From assembly GCA_013813145.1 (NCBI GenBank), contig JACCSE010000051.1, positions 1 through 5,652 on the forward strand: a stretch of DNA of 5,652 bases, written 5' to 3'. Position 1 is the stretch's first letter. Each line of letters opens with the position of its first letter. The notes below the pieces were generated by a model. That model ran no database searches. It was not told the origin of the DNA and was given only the letters and a program-made list of their open reading frames with translations. Shown one piece after another: positions 1 to 5,652 of the stretch. Made by a program: the position numbers and the translations under genes. The DNA is from Gemmatimonadales bacterium (GTDB taxonomy: Bacteria; Gemmatimonadota; Gemmatimonadetes; Gemmatimonadales; GWC2-71-9).

Positions 1-875
1 AGGAAGAGGTTGGCGACGTTGGCGCAGGCGATCAGCAGGACGAACACGACCGCGCCACTGAGGAGCAGGAGCGCCGGCCGGACCGCCCCCAGGGTGTCGG
101 TCGTGAATGGAATGAGCACCACGCCGCGGCCGGAGTTGCTCACCGGAAACTCGCGCTCCAGGTCGCGGGCGATCCCGGCGACGTCCGCGGCGGCCTGCTC
201 CAGTGTAACACCGGGCTTGAGCCGGCCCAGCACGTCGTAGGAGTGGGACGAGCGCTCCGCCGCTCGCCCGACCCCGAGCTCCATCGGTACCCACACCTGC
301 CTCCCCCCCGGGAAGTCCAGGCCCGGCGGCGCCACCCCGACGATGGAGTACGCCTTGCCGCTCAAGGTGACGGTTCGGCCGAGGACGCCGGGGTCGGCCG
401 CGAAGCGGGTGCGCCAGAATCCGTCGCTGATGACCGCGACCGATCCTTCCCCCTCGTCCTCCCCCGGGGCGAAGCCGCGACCCACCACCGGCGGCAGGCC
501 CAGCATCTGGAAGAAGTTGCTGGAGACGAGGGCGGCCGCGACCTCCTCGGGATCGTCTTCGCCCAGCAGAGTGAGCGCGCGCGTCCGGTAGGCCGACAGA
601 TGTTCGAAGCTTCGATTCCGGGTCCGCCAGTCCACGAAGTTGGGGCCGCTCACCGTCCCCTTGAGCCCCTCGCCGTAGGTCTCCCGCACCACCGCCATCT
701 GCTCGGGCTGGTGATAGGGCAATGGCCGGAGCAGCACCGCGTTCACCACGCTGAAGATTGCGGTGTTGGCGCCGATGCCGAGCGCGAGGGTCAGCAGCAC
801 CACGGCGGTGAAACCGGGAGCCTTGGCCAGCGAGCGCAGCGCATAGCGGACGTCCTGTCGCAGGGTGTCCATCAT
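1..875 (-). CDS. ADOP-family MacB/FtsX-like ABC permease, N-terminal part (3' end beyond window)
   Basis: Inner-membrane permease of the duplicated MacB/FtsX type; substrate unknown. The visible 291 residues are one unbroken frame. They hold a cytoplasmic N-terminus with the family pattern RQDVRYALRSL (6-16), a first membrane helix around 22-48 containing TLALGIGANTAIFSVVNAVL, a MacB-type periplasmic domain at about 50-262 (landmarks SGPNFVDWR 76-84, LGLPPVVGRGF 125-135, SIVGVAPPG 177-185, VWVPMEL 194-200, LGRLKPGVTL 216-225), and the start of the second helix with LLIACANVANL (280-290), where the window ends. By comparison with the neighbour, about 500 residues are missing. Two adjacent ATG codons can start it. 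The one at 875 overlaps the upstream stop as ATGA and aligns with the start of the broken paralogue (MIDRL...), while the one at 872 is better spaced from AGGAG (879-883). It is the last visible gene of the run and probably translationally coupled. The family call is firm; a function beyond 'permease-like' is not supported. Confidence 0.92.
   Translation of the reverse strand, partial: MMDTLRQDVRYALRSLAKAPGFTAVVLLTLALGIGANTAIFSVVNAVLLRPLPYHQPEQMAVVRETYGEGLKGTVSGPNFVDWRTRNRSFEHLSAYRTRALTLLGEDDPEEVAAALVSSNFFQMLGLPPVVGRGFAPGEDEGEGSVAVISDGFWRTRFAADPGVLGRTVTLSGKAYSIVGVAPPGLDFPGGRQVWVPMELGVGRAAERSSHSYDVLGRLKPGVTLEQAAADVAGIARDLEREFPVSNSGRGVVLIPFTTDTLGAVRPALLLLSGAVVFVLLIACANVANLF
7..38 (-). repeat. 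Paralogous direct repeat at the LLIACANVANL motif, copy 1
   Basis: These 32 bases match 2409-2440 at 31 of 32 positions, and a 25-base core matches 5542-5566 at 23 of 25. They encode the second membrane helix of each permease. The identity reflects gene duplication plus strong motif conservation; it is not a mobile element. Confidence 0.6.
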
Positions 876-3277
876 TCACTCCTGAGGGCGATCATCGGGT
901 CCACCCGCGCGGCTCGGCGGGCGGGGAGATAACTGGCGAGCGCGGCGACCGCCAGCAGCACGGCCGGCGCGGCGGCGAAGGTCACCGGGTCGGTCGGGCC
1001 GACGCCGAAGAGCAGACCGCGGAGCAACCGGCTGAGGCCCAGGGCACCGGCGAGGCCGACGGCGGCACCGGCCAGGGCGAGCGCCAGGCCGCGACCCACC
1101 ACCATGCCGACCACCCCGGCCCGGGGGGCGCCGAGCGCCAGGCGGATGCCGATCTCGCGGGTGCGCTGCACCACCGCGTAGCTCAACAGCCCATGCACGC
1201 CGACGCTGGCGAGCAGCAACGCGAGCACGGCGAAGAGCCCCAGCAGGACCGTGGTGAATCGTGGCCGGGCCATGGATTGGGCGAGGGTGCGGTCCAGACC
1301 CTCGATCCCGCTGAGCGCCAGGTCGGGATCGAGCGACCAGACCGCCCGGCGCAGGGCGTCCTCCACGCCCGGCCCGGCGCGCACCAGGAGGCTCGCGGAA
1401 CCGATCGGCGCCTGCGCGAGCGGCGGATAGGCCGCGGGTGGCGCTTCCTCGCCGACCCCGCGAAACCGCTCGTCGCCAACCACGCCCACGATGGTGCGCT
1501 CCCGGCCCCAGAACTCGATCCGCTGGCCGAGCGGATTCTGGCCTGGGAAAAAGCGCAGCGCCGCCGCCTGGTTGATGAGGAGGACTCCCGGCGCATCCAC
1601 CGCGTCCCGCTCCTCCAGCAGCCGGCCGGCGCGGAGCGGGACGCCCACGATGCCGAAATAGCCGGGGCTCACCGCGCGGAGCGCGATCTCCGGCTGCCGC
1701 TCGTACTCCCCTTCCCGCCCGACGATGACGAAGCTGCTGGTGAACCCTGGCGCCAAGGGATGGCTGGCGGCCAGCGCGGCCGACTCGACTCCCGGAACCG
1801 CGTCGGCCTGCTCCAGCAGCCGCTGATAGAAGCCGGTCACCGCGCTCCAGCGGGGATGGTTTGCATAGTCTTGCGGGTAGCGCGATTCCGGGAGGGCGAG
1901 GTCGAGTTTTACCACCTGGGCCGTGCGGAACCCGGGATCCACCGCCTGGAGCTTCCAGAGGCTCCGAAGCAGGAGCCCCGCGCCCACCACCAGGACCACC
2001 GACAGCGCGACTTCGGTGGTCACCAGGAGGTCGCGGGTCCGCCGCCGGGCTCGGTCGCCGGTGGCGCCGCGGGTGCCGCCGCCCTGAAGCGCGCCGTTGA
2101 GATCGGTGCGGCGCGCCTGGAGCGCGGGGAGTGCGCCGAACACCAGCGCCACGATCACTGTCAGCGCCGTGGCCGCCAGGAGCACGCCGGCGCTCACCTC
2201 CACGCTCTCCAGCCGCGGCAGGTCCGCCGGCGCCAGCCGCAGCAGCAGCTCCAGACCCCACACCGCGAGCAGAATGCCGAGCGCCCCGCCAGCCAGCGCC
2301 AGGATGAGGCTTTCGGCCAGGAACTGTCGGGTGAGCCGCGGCAGCGTGGCACCCAGTGCCCGGCGCAGCGCGATCTCCCGGCTTCGGGCCCAGCCCCGCG
2401 CCAGCAGCAGGTTGGCGACGTTGACGCAGGCGATCAGCAGCACCAGCGTCACGGCGCCGAGTAGCACCAGGAGCGCGGGCCGGATCGCTCCCACCATCAC
2501 CTCGGTGAGCGGCTCCGCCGTCATCCCCCGTCCACGATTGCTCTCGGGGTACTCCCGCTCGAGCTCCAGGGCGACCCGCCGCGCCTCCGCCGCGACCGAG
2601 CCCGGATCGCTGCCGGCGGCGAGCCGGCCCACCACGAGCACGTTGTGCACCGACCGAGCCGTCGAGGTAGGGCCGAGCTGGAGCGGAACCCAGAGATCGG
2701 CGTCGGCGTCGGGCAGCGCCGCTCCCTCGGGCGCGACCCCGACCACGGTATGGCTCTCGTCGTCGATCCGGATGGTGCGCCCCAGCACCGCCGGATCGGC
2801 CGCGAAACGCGAGCGCCAGAGCCGCTCGCCCAGCACCGCGACCCGCGCGCCGCCCGGACGATCCTCCTCCGGCAAGAGGCCCCGGCCGAGGATCGGCGTG
2901 AGCCGAAGGGTGGAGAAGAACGCGTGGGTCACACCGGTAGCCGTGAGCCGGGCGGGCTCGCCTCCCGTGCCGGCGACGCTTACCTGCCAGGTGGCGAAGG
3001 CGGCGAGCGACTCAAAGCCGCGAGCCCGTGCCTGGAGATCGTAGAAGTCCGGCACCGAGGCGGGCTCGCGGGCGGTGCCGCTGATCCGGTCGTGCTGATA
3101 CAGCATCACCAGACGGTCGGGCTGGCCGAATGGCGGCCGCTGCAGCAGCACCGCGTCCACCACGCTGAAGAGCGCGGTCACCGCGCCGATCCCCAGCGCC
3201 AGGGTGGCCAGCATGGCAAGGGTAAGTCCGGGTCGGCCGCGCAGCGATCGAACCGCCGCCCGCAGATCACTTCGCAT
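872..3277 (-). CDS. ADOP-family duplicated MacB/FtsX-like ABC permease, complete
   Basis: The only complete gene: 801 residues, the usual ADOP length. Order of parts: cytoplasmic start MRSDLRAAVRSL; helix 1 about 17-43 (TLALGIGAVTALFSVVDAVL); MacB-type periplasmic domain about 45-262 (LWVPLQL 195-201); first FtsX core about 266-388 with LLIACVNVANLLLARG (280-295), the cytoplasmic motif SREIALRRALGA (299-310) and further helices near 322-345 and 362-386; a basic linker (RARRRTRD 409-416); linking helix about 418-439 (TEVALSVVLVVGAGLLLRSL); second periplasmic domain about 445-665 (VDPGF 446-450, VPGVESA 494-500, INQAAALRFFPGQNPLGQRI 568-587, IVGVVGD 596-602); second FtsX core about 672-790 with TREIGIRLALGA (706-717); family terminus PARRAARVDPMIALRSE. 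In MacB-class transporters the core passes ATPase motion to the periplasmic domain, but ADOP proteins are typically encoded without an ATPase, and none is here. The start at 3277 has only weak GGGG (3284-3287) upstream. The 5' end may have changed: an ATG at 3293 in another frame has the junction layout of the sister genes. Confidence 0.95.
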   Translation of the reverse strand: MRSDLRAAVRSLRGRPGLTLAMLATLALGIGAVTALFSVVDAVLLQRPPFGQPDRLVMLYQHDRISGTAREPASVPDFYDLQARARGFESLAAFATWQVSVAGTGGEPARLTATGVTHAFFSTLRLTPILGRGLLPEEDRPGGARVAVLGERLWRSRFAADPAVLGRTIRIDDESHTVVGVAPEGAALPDADADLWVPLQLGPTSTARSVHNVLVVGRLAAGSDPGSVAAEARRVALELEREYPESNRGRGMTAEPLTEVMVGAIRPALLVLLGAVTLVLLIACVNVANLLLARGWARSREIALRRALGATLPRLTRQFLAESLILALAGGALGILLAVWGLELLLRLAPADLPRLESVEVSAGVLLAATALTVIVALVFGALPALQARRTDLNGALQGGGTRGATGDRARRRTRDLLVTTEVALSVVLVVGAGLLLRSLWKLQAVDPGFRTAQVVKLDLALPESRYPQDYANHPRWSAVTGFYQRLLEQADAVPGVESAALAASHPLAPGFTSSFVIVGREGEYERQPEIALRAVSPGYFGIVGVPLRAGRLLEERDAVDAPGVLLINQAAALRFFPGQNPLGQRIEFWGRERTIVGVVGDERFRGVGEEAPPAAYPPLAQAPIGSASLLVRAGPGVEDALRRAVWSLDPDLALSGIEGLDRTLAQSMARPRFTTVLLGLFAVLALLLASVGVHGLLSYAVVQRTREIGIRLALGAPRAGVVGMVVGRGLALALAGAAVGLAGALGLSRLLRGLLFGVGPTDPVTFAAAPAVLLAVAALASYLPARRAARVDPMIALRSE
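879..883 (-). promoter_or_regulatory. Ribosome binding site AGGAG inside the upstream gene's last codons
   Basis: AGGAG is read on the minus strand 3 bases before the ATG at 875 and 6 bases before the ATG at 872. The same bases encode the conserved Arg-Ser near the C-terminus of the upstream permease (AGG AGT GAA TGA). The spacing favours 872 as the true start, whereas alignment with the paralogue favours 875. Either way the downstream start lies within the upstream stop, a classic coupled arrangement. Confidence 0.6.
2409..2440 (-). repeat. Paralogous direct repeat at the LLIACANVANL motif, copy 2
   Basis: This is the matching copy inside the complete permease (codons for residues about 280-290). 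The single mismatch to the copy at 7-38 turns Ala (GCC) into Val (GTC). Such near-identical tracts about 2.4-3.1 kb apart are plausible substrates for unequal recombination within the array. Confidence 0.6.
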
Positions 3278-3293
3278 GCAGTACCCCGCTCAT
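3267..3293 (-). other. Eight-codon frame MSGVLHAK at the conserved ATGA junction
   Basis: The ATG at 3293-3291 overlaps the TGA (3292-3290) of the permease remnant exactly as at the other two junctions, and GAGG (3299-3302) lies 5 bases before it. The frame encodes MSGVLHAK and stops at 3269-3267, inside the complete permease gene (ATG at 3277). It is either the abandoned original start of the complete gene after a small indel, or a leader-like frame that hands ribosomes to the ATG at 3277. The frameshifted tail of the broken permease uses the same frame and the same stop. Confidence 0.45.
3284..3287 (-). promoter_or_regulatory. Weak ribosome binding site candidate (GGGG) before the complete permease
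   Basis: GGGG stands 6 bases upstream of the ATG at 3277. It is a poor Shine-Dalgarno match compared with GAGG and AGGAG at the other junctions. It is the only candidate at proper distance for this start, so reinitiation by ribosomes finishing the overlapping upstream frame (stop at 3269-3267) may matter more than direct binding. Confidence 0.3.
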
Positions 3294-3388
3294 TCCGACC
3301 TCAGTGAGATCATCGGGTCCACCCACGTCGCCCGGCGGGCAGGCAGGTAAGTGGCGAGCAGGACCACGGCGCCGAGCAGCAGCGACAT
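3290..3388 (-). pseudogene. C-terminal remnant of the broken permease, in a shifted frame
   Basis: Reading from 3388 gives 32 residues, MSLLLGAVVLLATYLPARR followed by ATWVDPMISLRSE and TGA at 3292-3290. This aligns without gaps to the last 32 residues of the complete permease (...ASYLPARRAARVDPMIALRSE): half of the last membrane helix plus the conserved ADOP terminus. It is out of frame with the N-terminal piece, and in its own frame an in-frame TGA lies just upstream (3399-3397), so it cannot be made as part of the broken protein. The deletion junction lies between it and the N-terminal part, around 3380-3405; the exact base cannot be fixed without an intact relative. Confidence 0.85.
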
Positions 3389-4027
3389 CGAGATTATTCA
3401 CCTGCGCGTGCATCATCATCGGCACCCAGAGGTCGGGCCAGAACCCGAACTTCCGCATCCCGGTGAAGCCGCGCGGCCCGACGCCCACGACGGTGAACGG
3501 GTGGCCGTTCAGCCGCACCACCCGGCCGACGACGTCGGGATCCGCGCCAAAGCGCTTCAGCCACGTGCGGTGACTGAGCACCACCAGCGGATCCGACCCC
3601 GGCCCGGCGCCATCCTCGGGCCCGAACGTCCTGCCGAGCGCCGGAGGAAGGCCCAGCGCCGAGAAGTAGTTTTCAGTGACGATCTCGCTCCACACCATCT
3701 CCGCCCGGTCGCCCGCGGCGAAACTCAGCGGGATGCCCTGCTGAGCCACCAACCCGTCGAACACTGCGCTCTGGTCGCGGTAGTCGAGGTACTCGGGGTA
3801 GGACAGCGCCTGGCTACCACCGCTCCGCCGATCGGTGGCGTACAGGCCGACGACCGCTTCCGGCTGCTCGACCGGAAGGGGCCGGAGGAGCAGACCGTTG
3901 ACGAAGCTGAACACCACGGTGTTGGCGCCGATTCCGAGCGCCAACGTGAGTCCCGCCGCGAGGGTGAAGCCGGGATTTCTGAGGAGCTGCCGCACGGCAT
4001 AGCGAAGATCCCAGCGCAGCCGGTCGA

Positions 4028-5652
4028 TCATTCCGACCTCAGCGCGATCATCGGATCGGTGCGCACGGCCCGGCGGGCCGGGATCTCGCAGGCGGCCCAC
4101 GCCACCGCCAGCAGGACCAGCGCCGCCGCGAAGTAGGTGCGGGGATCGTGCGGGCTCACCTCGTACAGCTCGCTCGCGAGGAGCCGGGCCAGCCACCACG
4201 CCGCGGCCCCGCCCAGGAGCACGCCGGCCCCCGCGAGTGCCAGCCCCGGGAGCAGAACGGTCCGCCGTACCGAGGGGCCGCTGGCGCCGAGCGCGATCCG
4301 GATCCCAATCTCGCGCGAGCGCCGGCCCACCGCGTACGCCACCACCCCGTACACCCCGACCGCGGCGAGAATCAGGGCGCGCGCCGCGAATCCCCCGAAC
4401 AGTACGAGCTGAGTGCGCCGGGGAGCGACCGAGCGGGAGAGCAGATCGGGAAGCGTCACCAGCGAGCTGATCGGCTGGTCGCGGTCGAGCGCGTAGACCT
4501 GTTCCTTGAGCGCGCCGGCGAGCGCCGCCGGATCGCCCCGTCCCCGGATCACCACCGTCATGCCGCCGTGCGGGTACTGGGCTGAAGGCACGTACAGCTC
4601 GGGCCGGGGCCGGGCCGCGAGCCCGCGGTGGCGGATGTCGCCGACCAGGCCGACGATCGTCACTTCGCTCAAGCCCCCGCCAACCCATACTCGGCGGCCG
4701 ACCGGATCGGCGCCACCCAGGAATCGGCGGACCAGCGTTTCGTTGACCACGGCGACTCGCGCGGCGTCGGCCCGGTCGCGGACCCCGAGCGCGCGACCCC
4801 TCAGCAGGGGCACGCCGAGTGCCCGGAAGTAGTCGCCTTCGGCGACCCGGATATCCACCTCCTGCCGCTCCGCCGCCGCGCCCGGCGGGGTGCCGTCGGC
4901 CGAGAACGGCAGGTCGTAGTCGATCCCGACCGGATTCATCGGCAGGGTGGTGACCGCGCCTGCGGCCTCGACGCCCGGGACCCGCGCCAATTGCTGGACC
5001 AGGCTGGAGAAGAACTCCGCCTGCTTTGCGTCTTCGCCGTACTTCGAACCGGAGAGGAAGATCGTCGCGGCCAGCACCGGGTCGGGGTCGAAGCCGGGGT
5101 CCACCCGCTGAATCCGGTCGAGGCTCCGGAAGAACAGTCCGGCCCCGACCAGCAGCACGACGGAGAGCGCAACTTCCGCGACGATGATCGCCCGCCTCAG
5201 TCCACCCGCGTCGCTCCGCGCCGCCGGCGGGCGGTACGCCGCGCGAAGCGCCGGCACCAGGCCGCAAGCGACGGTGACGAGCCCCAGCAGTCCGGCGCCG
5301 AAGGCGAGAACCCGACCGTCCAGCGCCAGTTCATGCCAGCCCGGCACCAGCTCGGGGTCGAGTACCCGCACCAACGGCAGCGACCAGCCGGCCAGGACCA
5401 GTCCGAGCGCCCCGCCGAGCAGCACGACCAGCGTGCTCTCGAGCAGCAGCAGCCGCACCAGACCCCCGGACCTCGCGCCCAGCGCCACCCGCACGGCCAT
5501 CTCCCGGTCGCGGTCGATCGCCCGCACCAGGAACAGGTGGCCAACGTTGGCGCAGGCGATGAGCAGCACGCAGCCGACCGCGCCGAGGAGCAGCAGGAGC
5601 GGGCGCCGGCTGGCCGCTCCCGCCGCCTCGCCCGCGGACAGTACGGTGACGC
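4028..5652 (-). CDS. ADOP-family duplicated MacB/FtsX-like ABC permease, N-terminus beyond window
   Basis: An open frame of 540 visible residues enters from the right edge. About 260 N-terminal residues (helix 1 and most of the first periplasmic domain) are missing. A GTG at 5569 sits in the middle of the second helix (GCVLLIACANVGHL) and is not the start. Parts by visible residue: first FtsX core about 17-137 with LLIACANVGHLFLV (29-42) and DREMAVRVALGA (48-59); linking helix 156-177 (AEVALSVVLLVGAGLFFRSL); second periplasmic domain about 180-405 (VDPGF 183-187, VPGVEAAGAV 224-233, YFRALGVPLLRGR 274-286, VNETLVRRFLGGADPVGRRV 302-321); second FtsX core about 415-530 with SREIGIRIALGA (445-456); terminus PARRAVRTDPMIALRSE. 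The segment between first core and linking helix (YRPPAARSDAGGLRRA) is some 16 residues shorter than in the complete paralogue. An arginine (visible residue 424) sits in a hydrophobic helix where the paralogue has leucine. It probably drives translation of the next gene through the ATGA overlap at 4031-4028. Confidence 0.93.
   Translation of the reverse strand, partial: VTVLSAGEAAGAASRRPLLLLLGAVGCVLLIACANVGHLFLVRAIDRDREMAVRVALGARSGGLVRLLLLESTLVVLLGGALGLVLAGWSLPLVRVLDPELVPGWHELALDGRVLAFGAGLLGLVTVACGLVPALRAAYRPPAARSDAGGLRRAIIVAEVALSVVLLVGAGLFFRSLDRIQRVDPGFDPDPVLAATIFLSGSKYGEDAKQAEFFSSLVQQLARVPGVEAAGAVTTLPMNPVGIDYDLPFSADGTPPGAAAERQEVDIRVAEGDYFRALGVPLLRGRALGVRDRADAARVAVVNETLVRRFLGGADPVGRRVWVGGGLSEVTIVGLVGDIRHRGLAARPRPELYVPSAQYPHGGMTVVIRGRGDPAALAGALKEQVYALDRDQPISSLVTLPDLLSRSVAPRRTQLVLFGGFAARALILAAVGVYGVVAYAVGRRSREIGIRIALGASGPSVRRTVLLPGLALAGAGVLLGGAAAWWLARLLASELYEVSPHDPRTYFAAALVLLAVAWAACEIPARRAVRTDPMIALRSE
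4037..4040 (-). promoter_or_regulatory. Ribosome binding site GAGG for the broken permease
   Basis: GAGG lies 5 bases before the ATG at 4031, formed by the Leu-Arg codons (CTG AGG) of the upstream protein's LRSE terminus. The 15 plus-strand bases from the stop through this site (4028-4042) are identical to 3290-3304 at the next junction, so the two gene ends share one translation-coupling element. Confidence 0.55.
5542..5566 (-). repeat. Paralogous direct repeat at the LLIACANVANL motif, copy 3 (diverged)
   Basis: Twenty-three of 25 bases match the copy at 7-38, and the protein reads LLIACANVGHL. The broken permease has no copy, because this region lies in its deleted middle. Confidence 0.5.

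Larger units (their letters stand above)
3267..4031 (-). pseudogene. Broken ADOP-family permease: large internal deletion with frameshift
   Basis: The frame starts with MIDRLRWDLRYAVRQL and follows the family faithfully: helix 1 about 22-48 (TLALGIGANTVVFSFVNGLL), then a MacB-type periplasmic domain with LSYPEYLDYRDQ (76-87), VTENYFSALGLPPALGRTF (118-136), TWLKRFGADPDVVGR (156-170), TVVGVGPRGFTG (180-191) and LWVPMMMHAQ (201-210). After about residue 216 homology stops, and a basic, proline-rich tail (AAARRRGPARHLPACPPG and on) runs to a stop at 3269-3267. The DNA under that tail, read in another frame, encodes the normal C-terminus of an ADOP permease, so the middle (about 565 residues, both FtsX cores and the second periplasmic domain) is missing and the ends are out of register. 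If translated, the 254-residue product would have one membrane helix and a periplasmic domain but no transport core. The start is secure: ATGA overlap (4031-4028) with the upstream stop and GAGG at 4037-4040. The frame stays open minus-strand upstream of this ATG (to 5267), but that is a high-GC shadow of the neighbouring gene. An assembly collapse between paralogues would look the same. Confidence 0.87.

Noticed and set aside
243..932. Plus-strand open frame spanning the junction of the last two permeases
   Set aside because: It has low-complexity composition and no recognisable domain, and is antisense to strongly supported coding sequence.
876..2261. Second minus-strand frame of 461 codons inside the complete permease
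   Set aside because: It is a Gly/Ala/Arg/Pro-rich alternate frame of the same DNA; the overlapping frame carries all the family motifs.
1193..2464. Long plus-strand open frame of 423 codons opposite the complete permease
   Set aside because: It is rich in Gln, Arg, His and Glu, with no family resemblance, and lies fully antisense to a recognisable gene; such open antisense frames are common in very high G+C DNA.
2097..3044. Plus-strand open frame of 315 codons
   Set aside because: Its Ser/Arg/Ala-dominated composition is typical of a shadow frame, and it overlaps the conserved permease throughout.
3391..3404. A/T-rich patch as an attachment site or mobile-element scar
   Set aside because: No flanking direct or inverted repeats and no integrase or transposase is visible; a deletion junction explains it better.
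3351..4136. Plus-strand open frame opposite the broken permease, considered as a gene that might explain the odd region
   Set aside because: Composition is shadow-like, and the minus strand explains the same bases as the two ends of an ADOP permease.
4032..5267. Upstream extension of the broken permease's open frame
   Set aside because: Family homology begins exactly at the ATG at 4031; the extension is an Arg/Gly/Pro-rich shadow of the upstream permease.
4028..5569. GTG at 5569 as start of the right-hand permease
   Set aside because: The frame continues to the window edge with family-like sequence (LLLLLGAVGC), and the GTG lies inside a membrane helix.
1..5652. Naming the genes macB
   Set aside because: MacB carries an N-terminal ATPase domain and one FtsX core. 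These proteins have two permease halves and no ATPase, with no Walker A or ABC signature motif seen in the real frames.

Overview
The window is about 70% G+C by eye and is filled edge to edge, on the minus strand, by a tandem run of four paralogous membrane-permease genes of the MacB/FtsX type. Each intact copy has the duplicated layout of the ADOP family (acidobacterial duplicated orphan permease): an N-terminal MacB-type periplasmic domain and FtsX core, followed by a second periplasmic domain and a second FtsX core, about 800 residues in all. Large ADOP families, very high G+C and tandem clusters without an ATPase are typical of Acidobacteriota and Gemmatimonadota, so a soil or sediment member of one of these phyla (or an allied group) is the likely source. 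That is inferred from the family, not from a marker gene.

In order of transcription (right to left): (1) 5652-4028, a permease whose N-terminal third lies beyond the right edge; (2) 4031-3267, a wrecked permease that keeps the first ~210 residues and the last ~32, with roughly 1.7 kb of the middle missing and the two ends out of frame; (3) 3277-872, the only complete gene, 801 residues; (4) 875-1, a permease whose last ~500 residues lie beyond the left edge. There is no gap above 15 bases between genes, and no promoter, terminator, RNA gene, insertion sequence or CRISPR array was seen.

The genes look like one polycistronic unit. Two junctions are ATGA stop/start overlaps, and in each the Shine-Dalgarno-like sequence of the next gene lies inside the codons for the conserved C-terminal Leu-Arg-Ser-Glu of the previous protein. 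The third junction (broken gene to complete gene) has the same ATGA and the same upstream bases, but that ATG now opens only an 8-codon frame ending just inside the complete gene. Either the complete gene has lost its original start through a small indel, or it is translated by reinitiation.

No ABC ATPase is encoded here. The permeases must use an ATPase encoded elsewhere or work without one, and their substrate cannot be read from the sequence. Apart from the broken copy and the junction architecture, this is an ordinary ADOP array. I see no convincing sign of a wholly new system.
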